DNA from: Geopseudomonas sagittaria
GTDB taxonomy: Bacteria > Pseudomonadota > Gammaproteobacteria > Pseudomonadales > Pseudomonadaceae
Assembly: GCF_900115715.1 (NCBI RefSeq)
Contig: NZ_FOXM01000006.1
Coordinates: forward strand, 186,001 to 250,000
Reading direction: 5' to 3'
DNA: 64,000 bases
The notes under the pieces were generated by a model. It worked only from the letters and a program-made list of their open reading frames with translations. It did no database searches and was not told the origin of the DNA. Shown here in pieces: positions 33,303-42,673 of this stretch. Both the position numbers and the translations under genes were made by a program. Position 1 is the stretch's first letter. Each line of letters starts with the position of its first letter.

Positions 33303-34637
33303 TCAGGCTCTGGTGGCCATTGCAGCCGGGCGCTCTTCGACGAAGTTCTTGGCGATGAAGCCGTAGAGCAGGTAACCGATCGCCATCACGATCAGGGCGC
33401 CGAATACCGCATCCTTGCCGGAGGCGTAGATCGCGTAGTACGAGTAGGCCATGGCGATCAGCAGCGCCGCCACGTTGCGGCTGTACACGGCGCCGCTGAC
33501 GTTGGACTTGTGCATGATCACCAAGAGGCCGGTGAGCGCGGTCACGTAGGGGATCAGGTTGGTCACCGCGGCCAGGCTGACCAGCTTGCCGAACTGCTCG
33601 CTGGCATTGGGCGAGATGGTCGACAGCGCCATCAGGGTCTGAATCACGCCGCAGACCAGCATGCCGATGATCGGCGCGTTGGCGGCGGTGACCCTGGAGA
33701 ACAGTTTCGGGAACATGCCCTGGTCGGCGGTCATCTTGGCGGTCTGCGCCAGGGTGAACTGCCAGCCGAGCAGCGAGCCGATGCAGGCCATCACCGCCAG
33801 CGCCATGATGATGTTGCCGACCAGCGGGTTGAACATCTGCGCGTAGACGTAGGCGAACGGCGCCGAGGAGTTGGCCAGCTCGGCGTTGGGCACTATGCCC
33901 TGGATCACCGTAGTCGACAGCACATAGACCACCGCGGCGCCGAGGGTGCCGAACAGGCAGGCCAGCGGCACGTTGCGCTTGGGATCCTCCACCGCGTCGG
34001 AGCTCTGCGCCGCCGACTCCATGCCGAGGAAGGCCCACAGGGTCAGCGGGATGCTCTGGGTGATGGCGTCGCTGACGGCGATGTTGTTAGGGTTCCAGGC
34101 GGCAGCGAACACCTCCGGCTTGAACCAGAACCAGCCGATCACGCTGAGGCCGGCCACCGGGATGATCACCCCCCACACCGTCACCGTGCCGATCTTGCCG
34201 GTGATGCTCGGCCCGCCGAAGTTGGCAAAGGTGGTAATCCACAGCAGGGCGATGGTGCCGATGCACAGCGGGATGGCGCCGCTGCCCAGCCAGGGGATGA
34301 ACGAGGTGAGATAGCCCACCGCGGAAATGCCGATGGCCACGTTGCCGATCGCCAGCGACAGAAAGTAGAGGAACGAGCAGAGGAAGAATTCCGACTTGCC
34401 GTGCGCCTCCTCGCTGTAGGCCGACATGCCGCCGGAGCGGTTGCAGTAGATGCCGCACTGGGCGAAGCAGTAGGCGATCGCCATGGAACCGACCGCGGTG
34501 ATGATCCACGACAGCAGCGATACGGCGCCCAGCTGCGCCATGTTCGCCGGCAGCATGATGATGCCCGAGCCCATCATGTTGACCGCCACCAGGGTGGTGA
34601 GGCCGAACAGGCTCATCTTCTTGCTTGACTCAGCCAT
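33303..34637 (-). CDS. potE: amino acid/polyamine antiporter, PotE family
   Basis: A 444-residue APC-superfamily transporter with about 12 TM segments, close to the 439 residues of E. coli PotE. The N-terminus KKMSLFGLTTLVAVNMMGSG contains the unwound TM1 GSG motif, and LWAFLGMESAA marks TM6. Such proteins exchange an amino acid for its decarboxylation product, here probably ornithine for putrescine (or lysine for cadaverine). AAGGAG stands before the ATG. It lies 70 bases downstream of the decarboxylase gene on the same strand, so antiporter and enzyme form an acid-consuming pair. The substrate is not certain from sequence alone. Confidence 0.85.
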   Translation of the reverse strand: MAESSKKMSLFGLTTLVAVNMMGSGIIMLPANMAQLGAVSLLSWIITAVGSMAIAYCFAQCGIYCNRSGGMSAYSEEAHGKSEFFLCSFLYFLSLAIGNVAIGISAVGYLTSFIPWLGSGAIPLCIGTIALLWITTFANFGGPSITGKIGTVTVWGVIIPVAGLSVIGWFWFKPEVFAAAWNPNNIAVSDAITQSIPLTLWAFLGMESAAQSSDAVEDPKRNVPLACLFGTLGAAVVYVLSTTVIQGIVPNAELANSSAPFAYVYAQMFNPLVGNIIMALAVMACIGSLLGWQFTLAQTAKMTADQGMFPKLFSRVTAANAPIIGMLVCGVIQTLMALSTISPNASEQFGKLVSLAAVTNLIPYVTALTGLLVIMHKSNVSGAVYSRNVAALLIAMAYSYYAIYASGKDAVFGALIVMAIGYLLYGFIAKNFVEERPAAMATRA

Positions 34638-34707
34638 ACAAGACTCCTTGCTCTGCTCTGACCCGGAGCCCGCGGCCAGCCAGGCCCGCGGGACGGGCGA
34701 CTGGGCG

Positions 34708-37011
34708 TTACTGTTTGACCACGTAGATCATGTAGACCGGGCGCCCCTGGGCGTCGCGGTGGATCTCGACGCCGTGGTTGTCGTGCTCGAAGCCGGGGAA
34801 ATGGCCATCGAACGCCTCCATCGCCAGCAGGTAGTCGATGATGGCGCGCTTGTCGGCGCCGGCCTTCTCGCCCGGCATCATCAGCGGGATGCCCGGAGGG
34901 TACGGCACCAGCTGCACGGCGACGGTGCGGTCCTGCATGTCGCGCACCGGGATCTGCTCGACCTCGCCGCGCACCAGCCGCGCGTAGGTCTCGCGCGGCG
35001 AGGACACCGGGTCGGGCAGCAGGGTGAAGGCGGCATCCATGTTGTGCAGCATCTGCGTAGCCAGCATGTCCTGGTGCATCGCCTCGGCCAGGTCGCGCAG
35101 GCCCATGCCGGCGTAGCGCTCGGGGTAGCTGTCCGGCAGCTCCGGCAGCACGTGGTCCAGCGGCGTGTTGGCGTCGTAGTGGCGCTTGAATTCCAGCAGG
35201 CCGGCGACCAGCGAGCCCCACTTGCCCTTGGTCACGCCGACGCTGAACAGCAGCAGGAACGAGTACGGCTCGGTCTTCTCCACCACGATGCCGCAGCTGG
35301 AGAGGAAGCGCGACACCAGCGGCCCGGGAATGCCGCTGCTCTCCATCCGCCCCTCGAGGCTCATCCCCGGGGTCAGCACCGTCACCTTGATCGGGTCGAG
35401 CATGCAGTAGTCGGCGCCGAGATCGCCGAAGCCGTGCCAGCTGGCGCCGGGCCTGAGCACCCAGGCATCGCCGTGATGCAGGCGCTGCGGGTCGATGTCG
35501 CCGAAGGGCACGCCGTCCACCACGTCGGGCTGCCAGACGCCGAACCACCAGTCCTGCGCGTTGCGCATGCGCATCTGGTTGCCCAGCCGCACCATCGCCT
35601 GGCGGAAGCCGATGGCTTCGCCGATCGAGTCTTCGGTGAGGTACTCGCCGGCATCGTCCATCATCTTCGCCGAAACGTCGATGGAGGCGATGATGCTGTA
35701 CTGCGGCGAGGTCGAGGTGTGCATCATGAACGCCTCGTTGAACAGCGCCGGCTTGACCGGCACCTTGCCCGAGCGGATGTGGATCATCGACGCCTGCGAC
35801 AGCGCGGCGAGCAGCTTGTGGGTCGAATGGGTCACGGTCACCGTGGCGTCGTCTGCGTGCCGCTCGCCGCGGTGCATGCCGTAGCGTCCCTCGTACAGCG
35901 CGTTGAAGCGCGCGTAGGCGTACCAGGCCTCGTCGTAGTGGATGCGGTCGACGCTCCTGCTCAGCTCGCGGGTGGTGGTCTGCACGTTGTAGCAGAGGCC
36001 GTCGTAGGTCGAGTTGGTCAGCACCGCCAGCACCGGGCGCGCCTGCTTGTCGCGCGCCAGCGGGCTCTCGGCGAGCTTCTTCGCCACAGCATCCGGGGTC
36101 AGTTCGCTCTGCGGCACCGGGCCGATCAGGCCGCGCGCGTTGCGCCGCGGGCGCAGGTACAGCGGCACCGCGCCGGACTGGTTCAGCGCGTAGTTCAGCG
36201 ACTTGTGGCAGTTGCGGTCGACCAGCACGGCGTCGCCGTCGGTCACCGCCGAGTGCAGGATGATCTGGTTGCTGGCCGAGCTGCCGCCCACCGAGAAGAA
36301 GGTATAGTCGGCGCCGAACACCTGCGCGGCATTGCGCTCGGCCGCGGCCACCGGGCCGGAATGGTCGTTCAGCGAGCCCAGCTCGCCGACCGACACGCTG
36401 AGGTCGGAGCGCAGCATCTGCTCGCCATAGAAGTCGAGGAAGCTGCGCCCCACCGCGGTCTTCATGAAGGCGGTGCCGCCGGTGTGCCCCGGGGTGTGCC
36501 AGGAGTATTCGCAGGTGTCGGCGAAGTTGACCAGCGCGCCGAAGAACGGCGGCAGGATGGTGTCCAGGTAGCGCCGGGCGGCTGCGGCGATGCGCCCGGC
36601 GATGAACTCGGGACTGTCTTCCGGCAACCAGATGAAACCGTCGATCTCCTCGACGAATTCCAGCGGCACCTGGCCGTGATGCGCCTTGCTCATGCCCAGC
36701 ATGATCGGCAGCTGCGCGGTGCGCCGACGCATAAGGCGGATCACCTGCTGCGCCTTGTCCAGATTCTGCTCGCACGGCCCCCAGCCGAGGATCACGCAGC
36801 TGTAGGCCGGCTGGGCGCTGAAGGCGATTTCCGCATCCGCCAGCGAGCCCACCAGTTCGACGTCGAGATCGTGGGCACGCAGCGCCTGGCCGACCGCCCT
36901 GGCGCTGTGACCAAGGAAGCTGTCGGCCTCCAGGCCATGGTTGCCGACTACGACCAGCACCGGGAAGCGCTGCGCCAGCGACGGGGGCAACGGCGTTTGC
37001 GTACGACTCAT
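34708..37011 (-). CDS. Orn/Lys/Arg decarboxylase, PLP-dependent (fold type III class)
   Basis: A 767-residue protein starting MSRTQTPLPP at 37011, with AAGGAG 7 bases before it. The N-terminal wing domain (about 15-140) resembles the receiver-like domain of this class. The PLP domain has HTPGHTGG, SDLSVSVGELGSL and the PLP lysine in THSTHKLLAALSQ, and the C-terminal domain has PYPPGIPLMMPGE. The length falls between SpeC/LdcI (about 715) and AdiA (755). It resembles the Pseudomonas lysine decarboxylase LdcA in many blocks. With PotE next to it and arcABC across the divergent promoter, ornithine is an attractive substrate, but lysine and arginine remain possible. Confidence 0.88.
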   Translation of the reverse strand: MSRTQTPLPPSLAQRFPVLVVVGNHGLEADSFLGHSARAVGQALRAHDLDVELVGSLADAEIAFSAQPAYSCVILGWGPCEQNLDKAQQVIRLMRRRTAQLPIMLGMSKAHHGQVPLEFVEEIDGFIWLPEDSPEFIAGRIAAAARRYLDTILPPFFGALVNFADTCEYSWHTPGHTGGTAFMKTAVGRSFLDFYGEQMLRSDLSVSVGELGSLNDHSGPVAAAERNAAQVFGADYTFFSVGGSSASNQIILHSAVTDGDAVLVDRNCHKSLNYALNQSGAVPLYLRPRRNARGLIGPVPQSELTPDAVAKKLAESPLARDKQARPVLAVLTNSTYDGLCYNVQTTTRELSRSVDRIHYDEAWYAYARFNALYEGRYGMHRGERHADDATVTVTHSTHKLLAALSQASMIHIRSGKVPVKPALFNEAFMMHTSTSPQYSIIASIDVSAKMMDDAGEYLTEDSIGEAIGFRQAMVRLGNQMRMRNAQDWWFGVWQPDVVDGVPFGDIDPQRLHHGDAWVLRPGASWHGFGDLGADYCMLDPIKVTVLTPGMSLEGRMESSGIPGPLVSRFLSSCGIVVEKTEPYSFLLLFSVGVTKGKWGSLVAGLLEFKRHYDANTPLDHVLPELPDSYPERYAGMGLRDLAEAMHQDMLATQMLHNMDAAFTLLPDPVSSPRETYARLVRGEVEQIPVRDMQDRTVAVQLVPYPPGIPLMMPGEKAGADKRAIIDYLLAMEAFDGHFPGFEHDNHGVEIHRDAQGRPVYMIYVVKQ

Positions 37012-37466
37012 TGACGAGCTCCTTGTTGAGGACTGGCTGCGGCTTTCCATCAGGGCACTCCCGTCGCGCGGACGGCGTTCGGCTGCCTCGGACATGTCTG
37101 ACGCTCCCCAGCACTCATCTCCTGCGCGGAAACGCGGACGTGACCCTGGCGTGGCGGCTGACAGGCAAGGACGGCGGGAGACAACAAGAGGCAACTGGTG
37201 ACAGCCCTCAACTTCCATGCCCGGCAATTCCAGCGTAGTAGCGTCTGGCACCGCGGCAAGGCGCGAAAAGACGTCAATCCAGCGTCATTGACATTAATCA
37301 ATGGCGTAAAGACACGGAGAGCCGGCGATTATCTGGCGCAGATCTCGACCAGAAAGCGCTGGCCAACCGAGCGTGTGCGCCAGTCCGGGCCTACTCTTGC
37401 TTTTGGATTTCAGCAAACGTGCCCGCCGCGCAGCCCCCCCCCTGTCATCAACAAGGACGACCCACC
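37012..37466. other. divergent regulatory region between decarboxylase and SulP-arc genes
   Basis: These 455 bases hold no convincing gene. They are clearly less G+C-rich near 37265-37340. The Anr/FNR box described separately lies at 37288-37301, with a possible -10 (GATTAT) for the rightward unit at about 37327-37332. An AAGGA site at about 37453 serves the SulP gene and AAGGAG at about 37019-37024 (minus strand) serves the decarboxylase gene. Confidence 0.6.
37288..37301. promoter_or_regulatory. Anr/FNR box
   Basis: TTGACATTAATCAA fits TTGAC/T-N4-ATCAA in all fixed positions and is extended to CATTGACATTAATCAATG. In P. aeruginosa the arc operon is switched on without oxygen by Anr through the same kind of site. 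From its centre a possible -10 for the rightward SulP-arcABC unit lies about 35 bases away, near the class II activation distance. It may also influence the leftward decarboxylase operon. Confidence 0.85.
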
Positions 37467-39209
37467 ATGCCCGTGCCGCCAGTGCCCGCGAGTCCTGCAA
37501 GCCCGACCAGAACCTCCTCCTGGCTGCGCTGGCTGCCGGGGCTGCTGATGCTCAGGCAATACCAGACCGAGTGGTTGCCCAAGGACCTGGCCGCCGGCCT
37601 GGTGCTCACCTCGATGCTGGTGCCGGTCGGCATCGCCTACGCCGAGGCTTCCGGGGTGCCGGGCATCTACGGGCTGTACGCCACCATAGTGCCGCTGCTG
37701 GCCTACGCGCTGTTCGGCCCCAGCCGCATCCTCGTGCTCGGCCCGGACTCCTCGCTGGCCGCGCCCATCCTCGCCGTGGTGCTGCCGCTGTCGGGCGGCG
37801 ATCCGATGCGCGCCATCACCCTGGCCAGCATGATGGCGGTGGTTTCCGGCGTGGTGTGCATCGTCGTCGGCCTGCTGCGTCTGGGCTTCATCACCGAACT
37901 GCTGTCCAAGCCGATCCGCTACGGCTACATGAACGGCATCGCCCTGGTCGTGCTGATCGCCCAGACGCCCAAGCTGTTCGGCATTTCCATCGACAGCGAA
38001 GGTCCCCTGATCGATCTCTGGCATCTGCTCGAGGCCATCGCCGCCGGCAAGGCCAACTGGTACAGCTTTGCGGTCGGCGGCGGCAGTCTGGCGCTGATCC
38101 TGCTGCTCAAGCCCTTCAAGCAGCTGCCCGGCATTCTGATCGTGGTGATTCTCGCCACCGTGGCGGTCGGCCTGTTCGACCTCAACGATTTCGGCGTCAA
38201 GGTGCTGGGCGACCTGCCCCAGGGCCTGCCCAGTTTCACCCTGCCCTGGCTCAGCGGCGTGGACCTGGCCACCGTGGTACTCGGCGGCTGCGCGGTCGCC
38301 ATCGTCTCCTTCGCCGACACCAGCGTGCTGTCGCGCACCTACGCTGCGCGCACCCAGACCCAGGTCGACCCCAATCAGGAAATGGTCGGTCTGGGCGCGG
38401 CCAACCTGGCCGCCGGGCTGTTCCAGGGCTTTCCGATCAGCAGCAGCTCGTCGCGCACCCCGGTGGCCGAGGCGGCGGGGTCGCAGACCCAGCTGACCGG
38501 GGTGGTCGGCGCCCTCGCGGTGGCGGCGCTGCTGCTGATCGCGCCGGATCTGCTGCGCTACCTGCCGAACAGTGCGCTGGCGGCGGTGGTGATCGCCGCG
38601 GTCATCGGACTGTTCGAATTCGCCGACCTCAAGCGCATCTTCCGCATCCAGCGCTGGGAGTTCTGGCTGTCGATGGCCTGCTTCGCCGGGGTCGCCGTCT
38701 TCGGCGCGATCCCCGGCATCTGCCTGGCGGTGGGGATCGCGGTGATCGAGTACCTGTGGGACGGCTGGCGCCCGCACTACGCCATCCTCGGCCGCGCCGC
38801 GGGCGTGCGCGGCTATCACGACGTCAAGCGCTACCCGGACGCCCGGCGGGTGCCGGGCCTGGTGCTGTTCCGCTGGGATGCGCCGCTGTTCTTCGCCAAT
38901 GCCGAGCTGTTCCGCGAATGCCTGATGGAGGCCGTCGAGGAATCGCCCACACCGGTTCGGCGGGTGGTAGTAGCTGCAGAGCCGGTCACCAGCATCGACG
39001 TCACCTCCGCCGACATGCTCGCCGAGCTGTGCGAGACCCTGCGCGAGCGAGGGATCGAGCTGCATTTCGCGGAGATGAAGGACCCGGTCAAGGACAAGTT
39101 CAAGCGCTTCGGCCTGCTGGAGGTATTCGGCGACAACATCTTCCAGCCCACCGTCGGCGCCGGCGTGGATGACTACCTCGCCGATCACGGGGTGGACTGG
39201 ACGCCCTGA
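37467..39209 (+). CDS. SulP family anion transporter with STAS domain
   Basis: A 580-residue transporter. The membrane part spans about residues 25-430, with the SulP signatures GIYGLYATIVPLLAYALFG and GPDSSLAAPILA in the early helices. The C-terminal STAS domain (about 445-565) follows, with TSIDVTSADMLAEL as the conserved loop. The start is the ATG at 37467 after AAGGA. Family members carry sulfate, bicarbonate or dicarboxylates. It occupies the place that arcD has in P. aeruginosa and lies just downstream of the Anr box, 113 bases before arcA. It cannot replace ArcD as an arginine/ornithine exchanger by family logic; bicarbonate handling is one possible link, because the arginine deiminase pathway releases CO2. 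Confidence 0.85.
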   Translation: MPVPPVPASPASPTRTSSWLRWLPGLLMLRQYQTEWLPKDLAAGLVLTSMLVPVGIAYAEASGVPGIYGLYATIVPLLAYALFGPSRILVLGPDSSLAAPILAVVLPLSGGDPMRAITLASMMAVVSGVVCIVVGLLRLGFITELLSKPIRYGYMNGIALVVLIAQTPKLFGISIDSEGPLIDLWHLLEAIAAGKANWYSFAVGGGSLALILLLKPFKQLPGILIVVILATVAVGLFDLNDFGVKVLGDLPQGLPSFTLPWLSGVDLATVVLGGCAVAIVSFADTSVLSRTYAARTQTQVDPNQEMVGLGAANLAAGLFQGFPISSSSSRTPVAEAAGSQTQLTGVVGALAVAALLLIAPDLLRYLPNSALAAVVIAAVIGLFEFADLKRIFRIQRWEFWLSMACFAGVAVFGAIPGICLAVGIAVIEYLWDGWRPHYAILGRAAGVRGYHDVKRYPDARRVPGLVLFRWDAPLFFANAELFRECLMEAVEESPTPVRRVVVAAEPVTSIDVTSADMLAELCETLRERGIELHFAEMKDPVKDKFKRFGLLEVFGDNIFQPTVGAGVDDYLADHGVDWTP

Positions 39210-39220
39210 GCACACGGACT

Positions 39221-39281
39221 GCCCGGGCGGCTGAGCGCAGGCTACGCCGGCTGTCAGCGGCCGCGGGGTCGCCGCCCGGGC
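39221..39281 (+). terminator. long inverted repeat between SulP gene and arcA
   Basis: GCCCGGGCGGC (39221-39231) pairs with GCCGCCCGGGC (39271-39281) around a 39-base GC-rich interior that can itself fold. CTTTCTAC follows. It may be a leaky terminator or an mRNA processing/stability stem that sets SulP and ArcA levels apart. Confidence 0.45.
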
Positions 39282-39322
39282 TTTCTACACTGAACCAATA
39301 GCATCCACGCAAGGAGTTCCCG

Positions 39323-40576
39323 ATGGCCAAGATCAAACTCGGCGTTCATTCCGAAGCCGGCAAGCTGCACAAGGTGATGGTCTGCTCGCCGGGCCTGGCC
39401 CACCTGCGCCTGACCCCCGGAAACTGCGACGAATTGCTGTTCGACGACGTGATCTGGGTATCCCAGGCCAAGCGCGACCACTTCGACTTCGTCTCCAAGA
39501 TGCAGGATCGCGGGGTCGAGGTGGTGGAGATGCACAACCTGCTGACCGAGACCGTGCACAACCAGGAAGCGCTGAAGTGGATCCTCGACCGCAAGCTGTC
39601 GGCCAACCAGGTCGGCGTCGGCTTCGGCGACGAGATGCGCAGCTGGCTGGAGAGCCTGGAACCCCGCCAGCTGGCCGAATTCCTGATCGGCGGCGTCTCT
39701 GCCGCCGATCTGCTCAAGGGCCTCGGCGACAGCAGCGTGCTGAAGATGCTCGTCGACTTCCTCGGCCACACCAGCTTCATCCTGCCGCCGCTGCCCAACG
39801 CCCAGTTCACCCGCGACACCACCTGCTGGATCTACGGCGGGGTGACCCTGAACCCGATGTACTGGCCGGCGCGCCGCCAGGAAACCCTGCTGACCACGGC
39901 GATCTACAAGTTCCACCCGGACTTCGCCAATGCCGAGTTCGAGATCTGGTGGGGCAACCCGGACGAGGACCACGGCGCCGCCACCCTGGAAGGCGGCGAC
40001 GTGATGCCGGTGGGCAACGGCGTGGTGCTGATCGGCATGGGCGAACGCACCTCGCGCCAGGCCATCGGCCAGGTGGCCCGGGCCCTGTTCGCCAAGGGCG
40101 CCGCCCAGCGAGTCGTGGTCGCCGGCATGCCCAGGTCGCGCGCGGCCATGCACCTGGACACCGTGTTCACCTTCTGCGACCGCGACCTGGTCACCGTCTT
40201 CCCGGAAGTGGTCAACCAGATCGTGCCGTTCAGCATCCGCCCCGACGCCAGCAAGCCGGGCGGCCTGGACATCCGTCGCGAGGACAAGCACTTCATCCAG
40301 GTGGTGGCCGAGGCCCTCAACCTGAAGCAGCTGCGCGTGGTCGAGACCGGCGGCGACGCCTACGAGGCCGAGCGCGAGCAGTGGGACGACGGCAACAACG
40401 TCGTCTGCCTGTCCCCCGGCGTGGTGGTCGGCTACGACCGCAACACCTATACCAACACCCTGCTGCGCAAGGCCGGGGTGGAGGTGGTGACCATCAGCGC
40501 CAGCGAGCTGGGCCGCGGCCGTGGCGGCGGCCACTGCATGACCTGCCCGATCATCCGCGACCCGCTCGACTACTGA
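39323..40576 (+). CDS. arcA: arginine deiminase ArcA
   Basis: A 417-residue enzyme (418 in P. aeruginosa) that hydrolyses arginine to citrulline and ammonia, the first step of arginine fermentation in the cytoplasm. Visible landmarks are [35 protein letters not shown] split across the middle, and the nucleophile Cys405 in [14 protein letters not shown] near the C-terminus. AAGGAG precedes the ATG. It heads the arcA-arcB-arcC set, with gaps of 78 and 13 bases to the next genes. No Anr box lies in its own 113-base leader, so anaerobic control should come from the promoter before the SulP gene. Confidence 0.97.
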   Translation: MAKIKLGVHSEAGKLHKVMVCSPGLAHLRLTPGNCDELLFDDVIWVSQAKRDHFDFVSKMQDRGVEVVEMHNLLTETVHNQEALKWILDRKLSANQVGVGFGDEMRSWLESLEPRQLAEFLIGGVSAADLLKGLGDSSVLKMLVDFLGHTSFILPPLPNAQFTRDTTCWIYGGVTLNPMYWPARRQETLLTTAIYKFHPDFANAEFEIWWGNPDEDHGAATLEGGDVMPVGNGVVLIGMGERTSRQAIGQVARALFAKGAAQRVVVAGMPRSRAAMHLDTVFTFCDRDLVTVFPEVVNQIVPFSIRPDASKPGGLDIRREDKHFIQVVAEALNLKQLRVVETGGDAYEAEREQWDDGNNVVCLSPGVVVGYDRNTYTNTLLRKAGVEVVTISASELGRGRGGGHCMTCPIIRDPLDY

Positions 40577-40584
40577 TTCGCCAA

Positions 40585-40610
40585 CGCGGCGGCCCCGCCC
40601 GGCCGCCGCG
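40585..40610 (+). repeat. arcA-arcB intercistronic hairpin
   Basis: CGCGGCGGCC (40585-40594) and GGCCGCCGCG (40601-40610) form a perfect stem with a 6-base loop in the 78-base gap. There is no T run. It may stabilise the arcA part of the message, as processing between arc genes is known in Pseudomonas. Confidence 0.5.
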
Positions 40611-40654
40611 CCTGCCAGCCCATGCAGCCCCGATTCCCCGAGAGGTAGTCCGTC

Positions 40655-41665
40655 ATGGCGTTCAACATGCACAACCGCAACCTGCTCAGCCTGATGCACC
40701 ACAGCACCCGCGAGCTGCGTTACCTGCTCGACCTGTCGCGCGACCTCAAGCGCGCCAAGTACACCGGCACCGAACAGCAGCACCTCAGGCGCAAGAACAT
40801 CGCACTGATCTTCGAGAAGACCTCCACCCGCACCCGCTGTGCCTTCGAGGTGGCCGCCTATGACCAAGGCGCCAGCGTCACTTACATCGACCCGGGCTCC
40901 TCGCAGATCGGCCACAAGGAAAGCATGAAGGACACCGCCCGGGTGCTCGGGCGCATGTACGACGCCATCGAGTATCGCGGCTTCAAGCAGGAGATCGTCG
41001 AGGATCTGGCCAAGTACGCCGGCGTGCCGGTGTTCAACGGCCTGACCGACGAGTACCACCCGACCCAGATGCTCGCCGACGTGCTGACCATGCGCGAACA
41101 CAGCGACAAGCCGCTGCACGAGATCAGCTACGCCTACCTGGGCGACGCGCGCAACAACATGGGCAACTCGCTGCTGCTGATCGGCGCCAAGCTCGGCATG
41201 GATGTGCGCATCGCCGCGCCCAAGGCGCTGTGGCCGAGCGACGAGCACGTCGCCGCCTGCCGGCAGTTCGCCGAGGAAACCGGCGCGCGCATCACCCTGA
41301 CCGAAGATGCCCAGGCCGCGGTCAAGGGCGTGGACTTCGTGCATACCGACGTCTGGGTGTCCATGGGCGAGCCGGTGGAGGCCTGGGGCGAGCGCATCAA
41401 GCTGCTGCTGCCCTACCAAGTCAACGCCGAGCTGATGAAGGCGGCCGGCAACCCACGGGTGAAGTTCATGCACTGCCTGCCGGCCTTCCACAACAGCGAG
41501 ACCAAGGTCGGCCAGCAGATCGCCGCGCAATATCCGCACCTGGCCAACGGCATCGAGGTGACCGAGGACGTCTTCGAGTCGCCCTGGTGCATCGCCTTCG
41601 ATCAGGCGGAAAACCGCATGCACACCATCAAGGCGATCCTGGTATCGACCCTGGTGGACATCTGA
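40655..41665 (+). CDS. arcB: catabolic ornithine carbamoyltransferase ArcB
   Basis: A 336-residue enzyme converting citrulline and phosphate to ornithine and carbamoyl phosphate, step two of the arginine deiminase route. The carbamoyl-phosphate motif STRTR is at 57-61, and the ornithine-side HCLP motif is in [11 protein letters not shown]. The long N-terminus with MHHSTREL and the overall length agree with catabolic ArcB (336 in P. aeruginosa) rather than anabolic ArgF (about 305). A GAGAGG site precedes the ATG. Confidence 0.96.
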   Translation: MAFNMHNRNLLSLMHHSTRELRYLLDLSRDLKRAKYTGTEQQHLRRKNIALIFEKTSTRTRCAFEVAAYDQGASVTYIDPGSSQIGHKESMKDTARVLGRMYDAIEYRGFKQEIVEDLAKYAGVPVFNGLTDEYHPTQMLADVLTMREHSDKPLHEISYAYLGDARNNMGNSLLLIGAKLGMDVRIAAPKALWPSDEHVAACRQFAEETGARITLTEDAQAAVKGVDFVHTDVWVSMGEPVEAWGERIKLLLPYQVNAELMKAAGNPRVKFMHCLPAFHNSETKVGQQIAAQYPHLANGIEVTEDVFESPWCIAFDQAENRMHTIKAILVSTLVDI

Positions 41666-41678
41666 AGGGAGAACCCGC

Positions 41679-42605
41679 ATGCGACTAGTCATCGCCCTGG
41701 GCGGCAACGCCCTGCTGCGCCGTGGCGAGGCCATGACCGCGGAGAACCAGCGCGACAACGTGCGCGTCGCCTGCGCGCAGATCGCCAAGGTGGCCACCGG
41801 CAACCAGCTGGTGATCGCCCACGGCAACGGGCCGCAGGTCGGCCTGCTGGCCCTGCAGGGCGCGGCCTACGATGCCGCCAACCCCTACCCGCTGGACGTG
41901 CTCGGCGCCGAGACCGAAGGCATGATCGGCTACATGATTGAGCAGGAGCTGGGCAACCTGCTGCCAGTCGAGGTGCCCTTCGCCACCATCCTCACCCAGG
42001 TGGTGGTGGACGGCGCCGATCCGGCCTTCCAGACACCGACCAAGCCGATCGGCCCGGTCTACCCGAAGGAAGAAGCCGAGCGCCTGGCCCGTGACAAGGG
42101 CTGGAGCATCGCCCCGGATGGCAACCAGTTCCGCCGCGTGGTGGCCAGCCCGCGCCCGCAGCGGATCATCGAGATCCGCCCGATCCAGTGGCTGCTGGAG
42201 AAGGGCTCGGTGGTGATCTGCGCCGGCGGTGGCGGCATCCCGACCCTGTACCGGGACGGCAAGCTGCAGGGCGTGGAGGCAGTGATCGACAAGGATCTCT
42301 GCTCGGCCCTGCTGGCCCGGCAGCTGGACTGCGACCTGCTGGTGATCGCCACCGACGTCGATGCGGCCTATGTCGACTGGGGCCAGCCGACGCAGAAGGC
42401 CATCGCCGAGGCCCACCCAGACGAGCTGGAGCGCCTCGGCTTCGCCGCCGGCTCCATGGGCCCCAAGGTGCAGGCTGCCTGCGAGTTCGCCCGTCTTACC
42501 GGCAGGGTGGCGGTGATCGGTTCGCTGGCGCAGATCGAGGCGATCGTCCAGGGCCGCGCGGGTACCCGTGTCAGCACGGAGCACGCGGGGGTGACCTTCC
42601 GCTGA
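41679..42605 (+). CDS. arcC: carbamate kinase ArcC
   Basis: A 308-residue kinase that uses carbamoyl phosphate to make ATP from ADP, yielding ammonia and CO2; this is the energy-conserving step of the pathway. Motifs are [10 protein letters not shown] at the N-terminus, [16 protein letters not shown], and GGGGIP with a VIDKD segment for the nucleotide site. The start is 13 bases after arcB with a GGGAG site, so they are co-translated. A strong terminator follows 16 bases after the stop. Confidence 0.96.
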   Translation: MRLVIALGGNALLRRGEAMTAENQRDNVRVACAQIAKVATGNQLVIAHGNGPQVGLLALQGAAYDAANPYPLDVLGAETEGMIGYMIEQELGNLLPVEVPFATILTQVVVDGADPAFQTPTKPIGPVYPKEEAERLARDKGWSIAPDGNQFRRVVASPRPQRIIEIRPIQWLLEKGSVVICAGGGGIPTLYRDGKLQGVEAVIDKDLCSALLARQLDCDLLVIATDVDAAYVDWGQPTQKAIAEAHPDELERLGFAAGSMGPKVQAACEFARLTGRVAVIGSLAQIEAIVQGRAGTRVSTEHAGVTFR

Positions 42606-42621
42606 GCGTCACGGCACGACG

Positions 42622-42654
42622 AAGGCCCGCCGGCCTGAGTCCGCGGGCCTTTTT
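42622..42654 (+). terminator. rho-independent terminator after arcC
   Basis: AAGGCCCGC (42622-42630) pairs with GCGGGCCTT (42643-42651) around a 12-base loop and is followed by T residues to 42654. It ends the arc operon. The convergent ppk2 gene ends just beyond it. Confidence 0.85.
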
Positions 42655-42673
42655 CTCATCCCGTGCCGCCGCT

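Noticed and set aside
33256..34038. Open minus-strand extension upstream of the solute-binding protein start
   Set aside because: It overlaps potE in another frame; the signal peptide at MNMKPNKPVS marks the true start.
39210..39322. A second Anr box directly before arcA
   Set aside because: No TTGAT/C-N4-ATCAA-like site is present; the only good match is upstream of the SulP gene.
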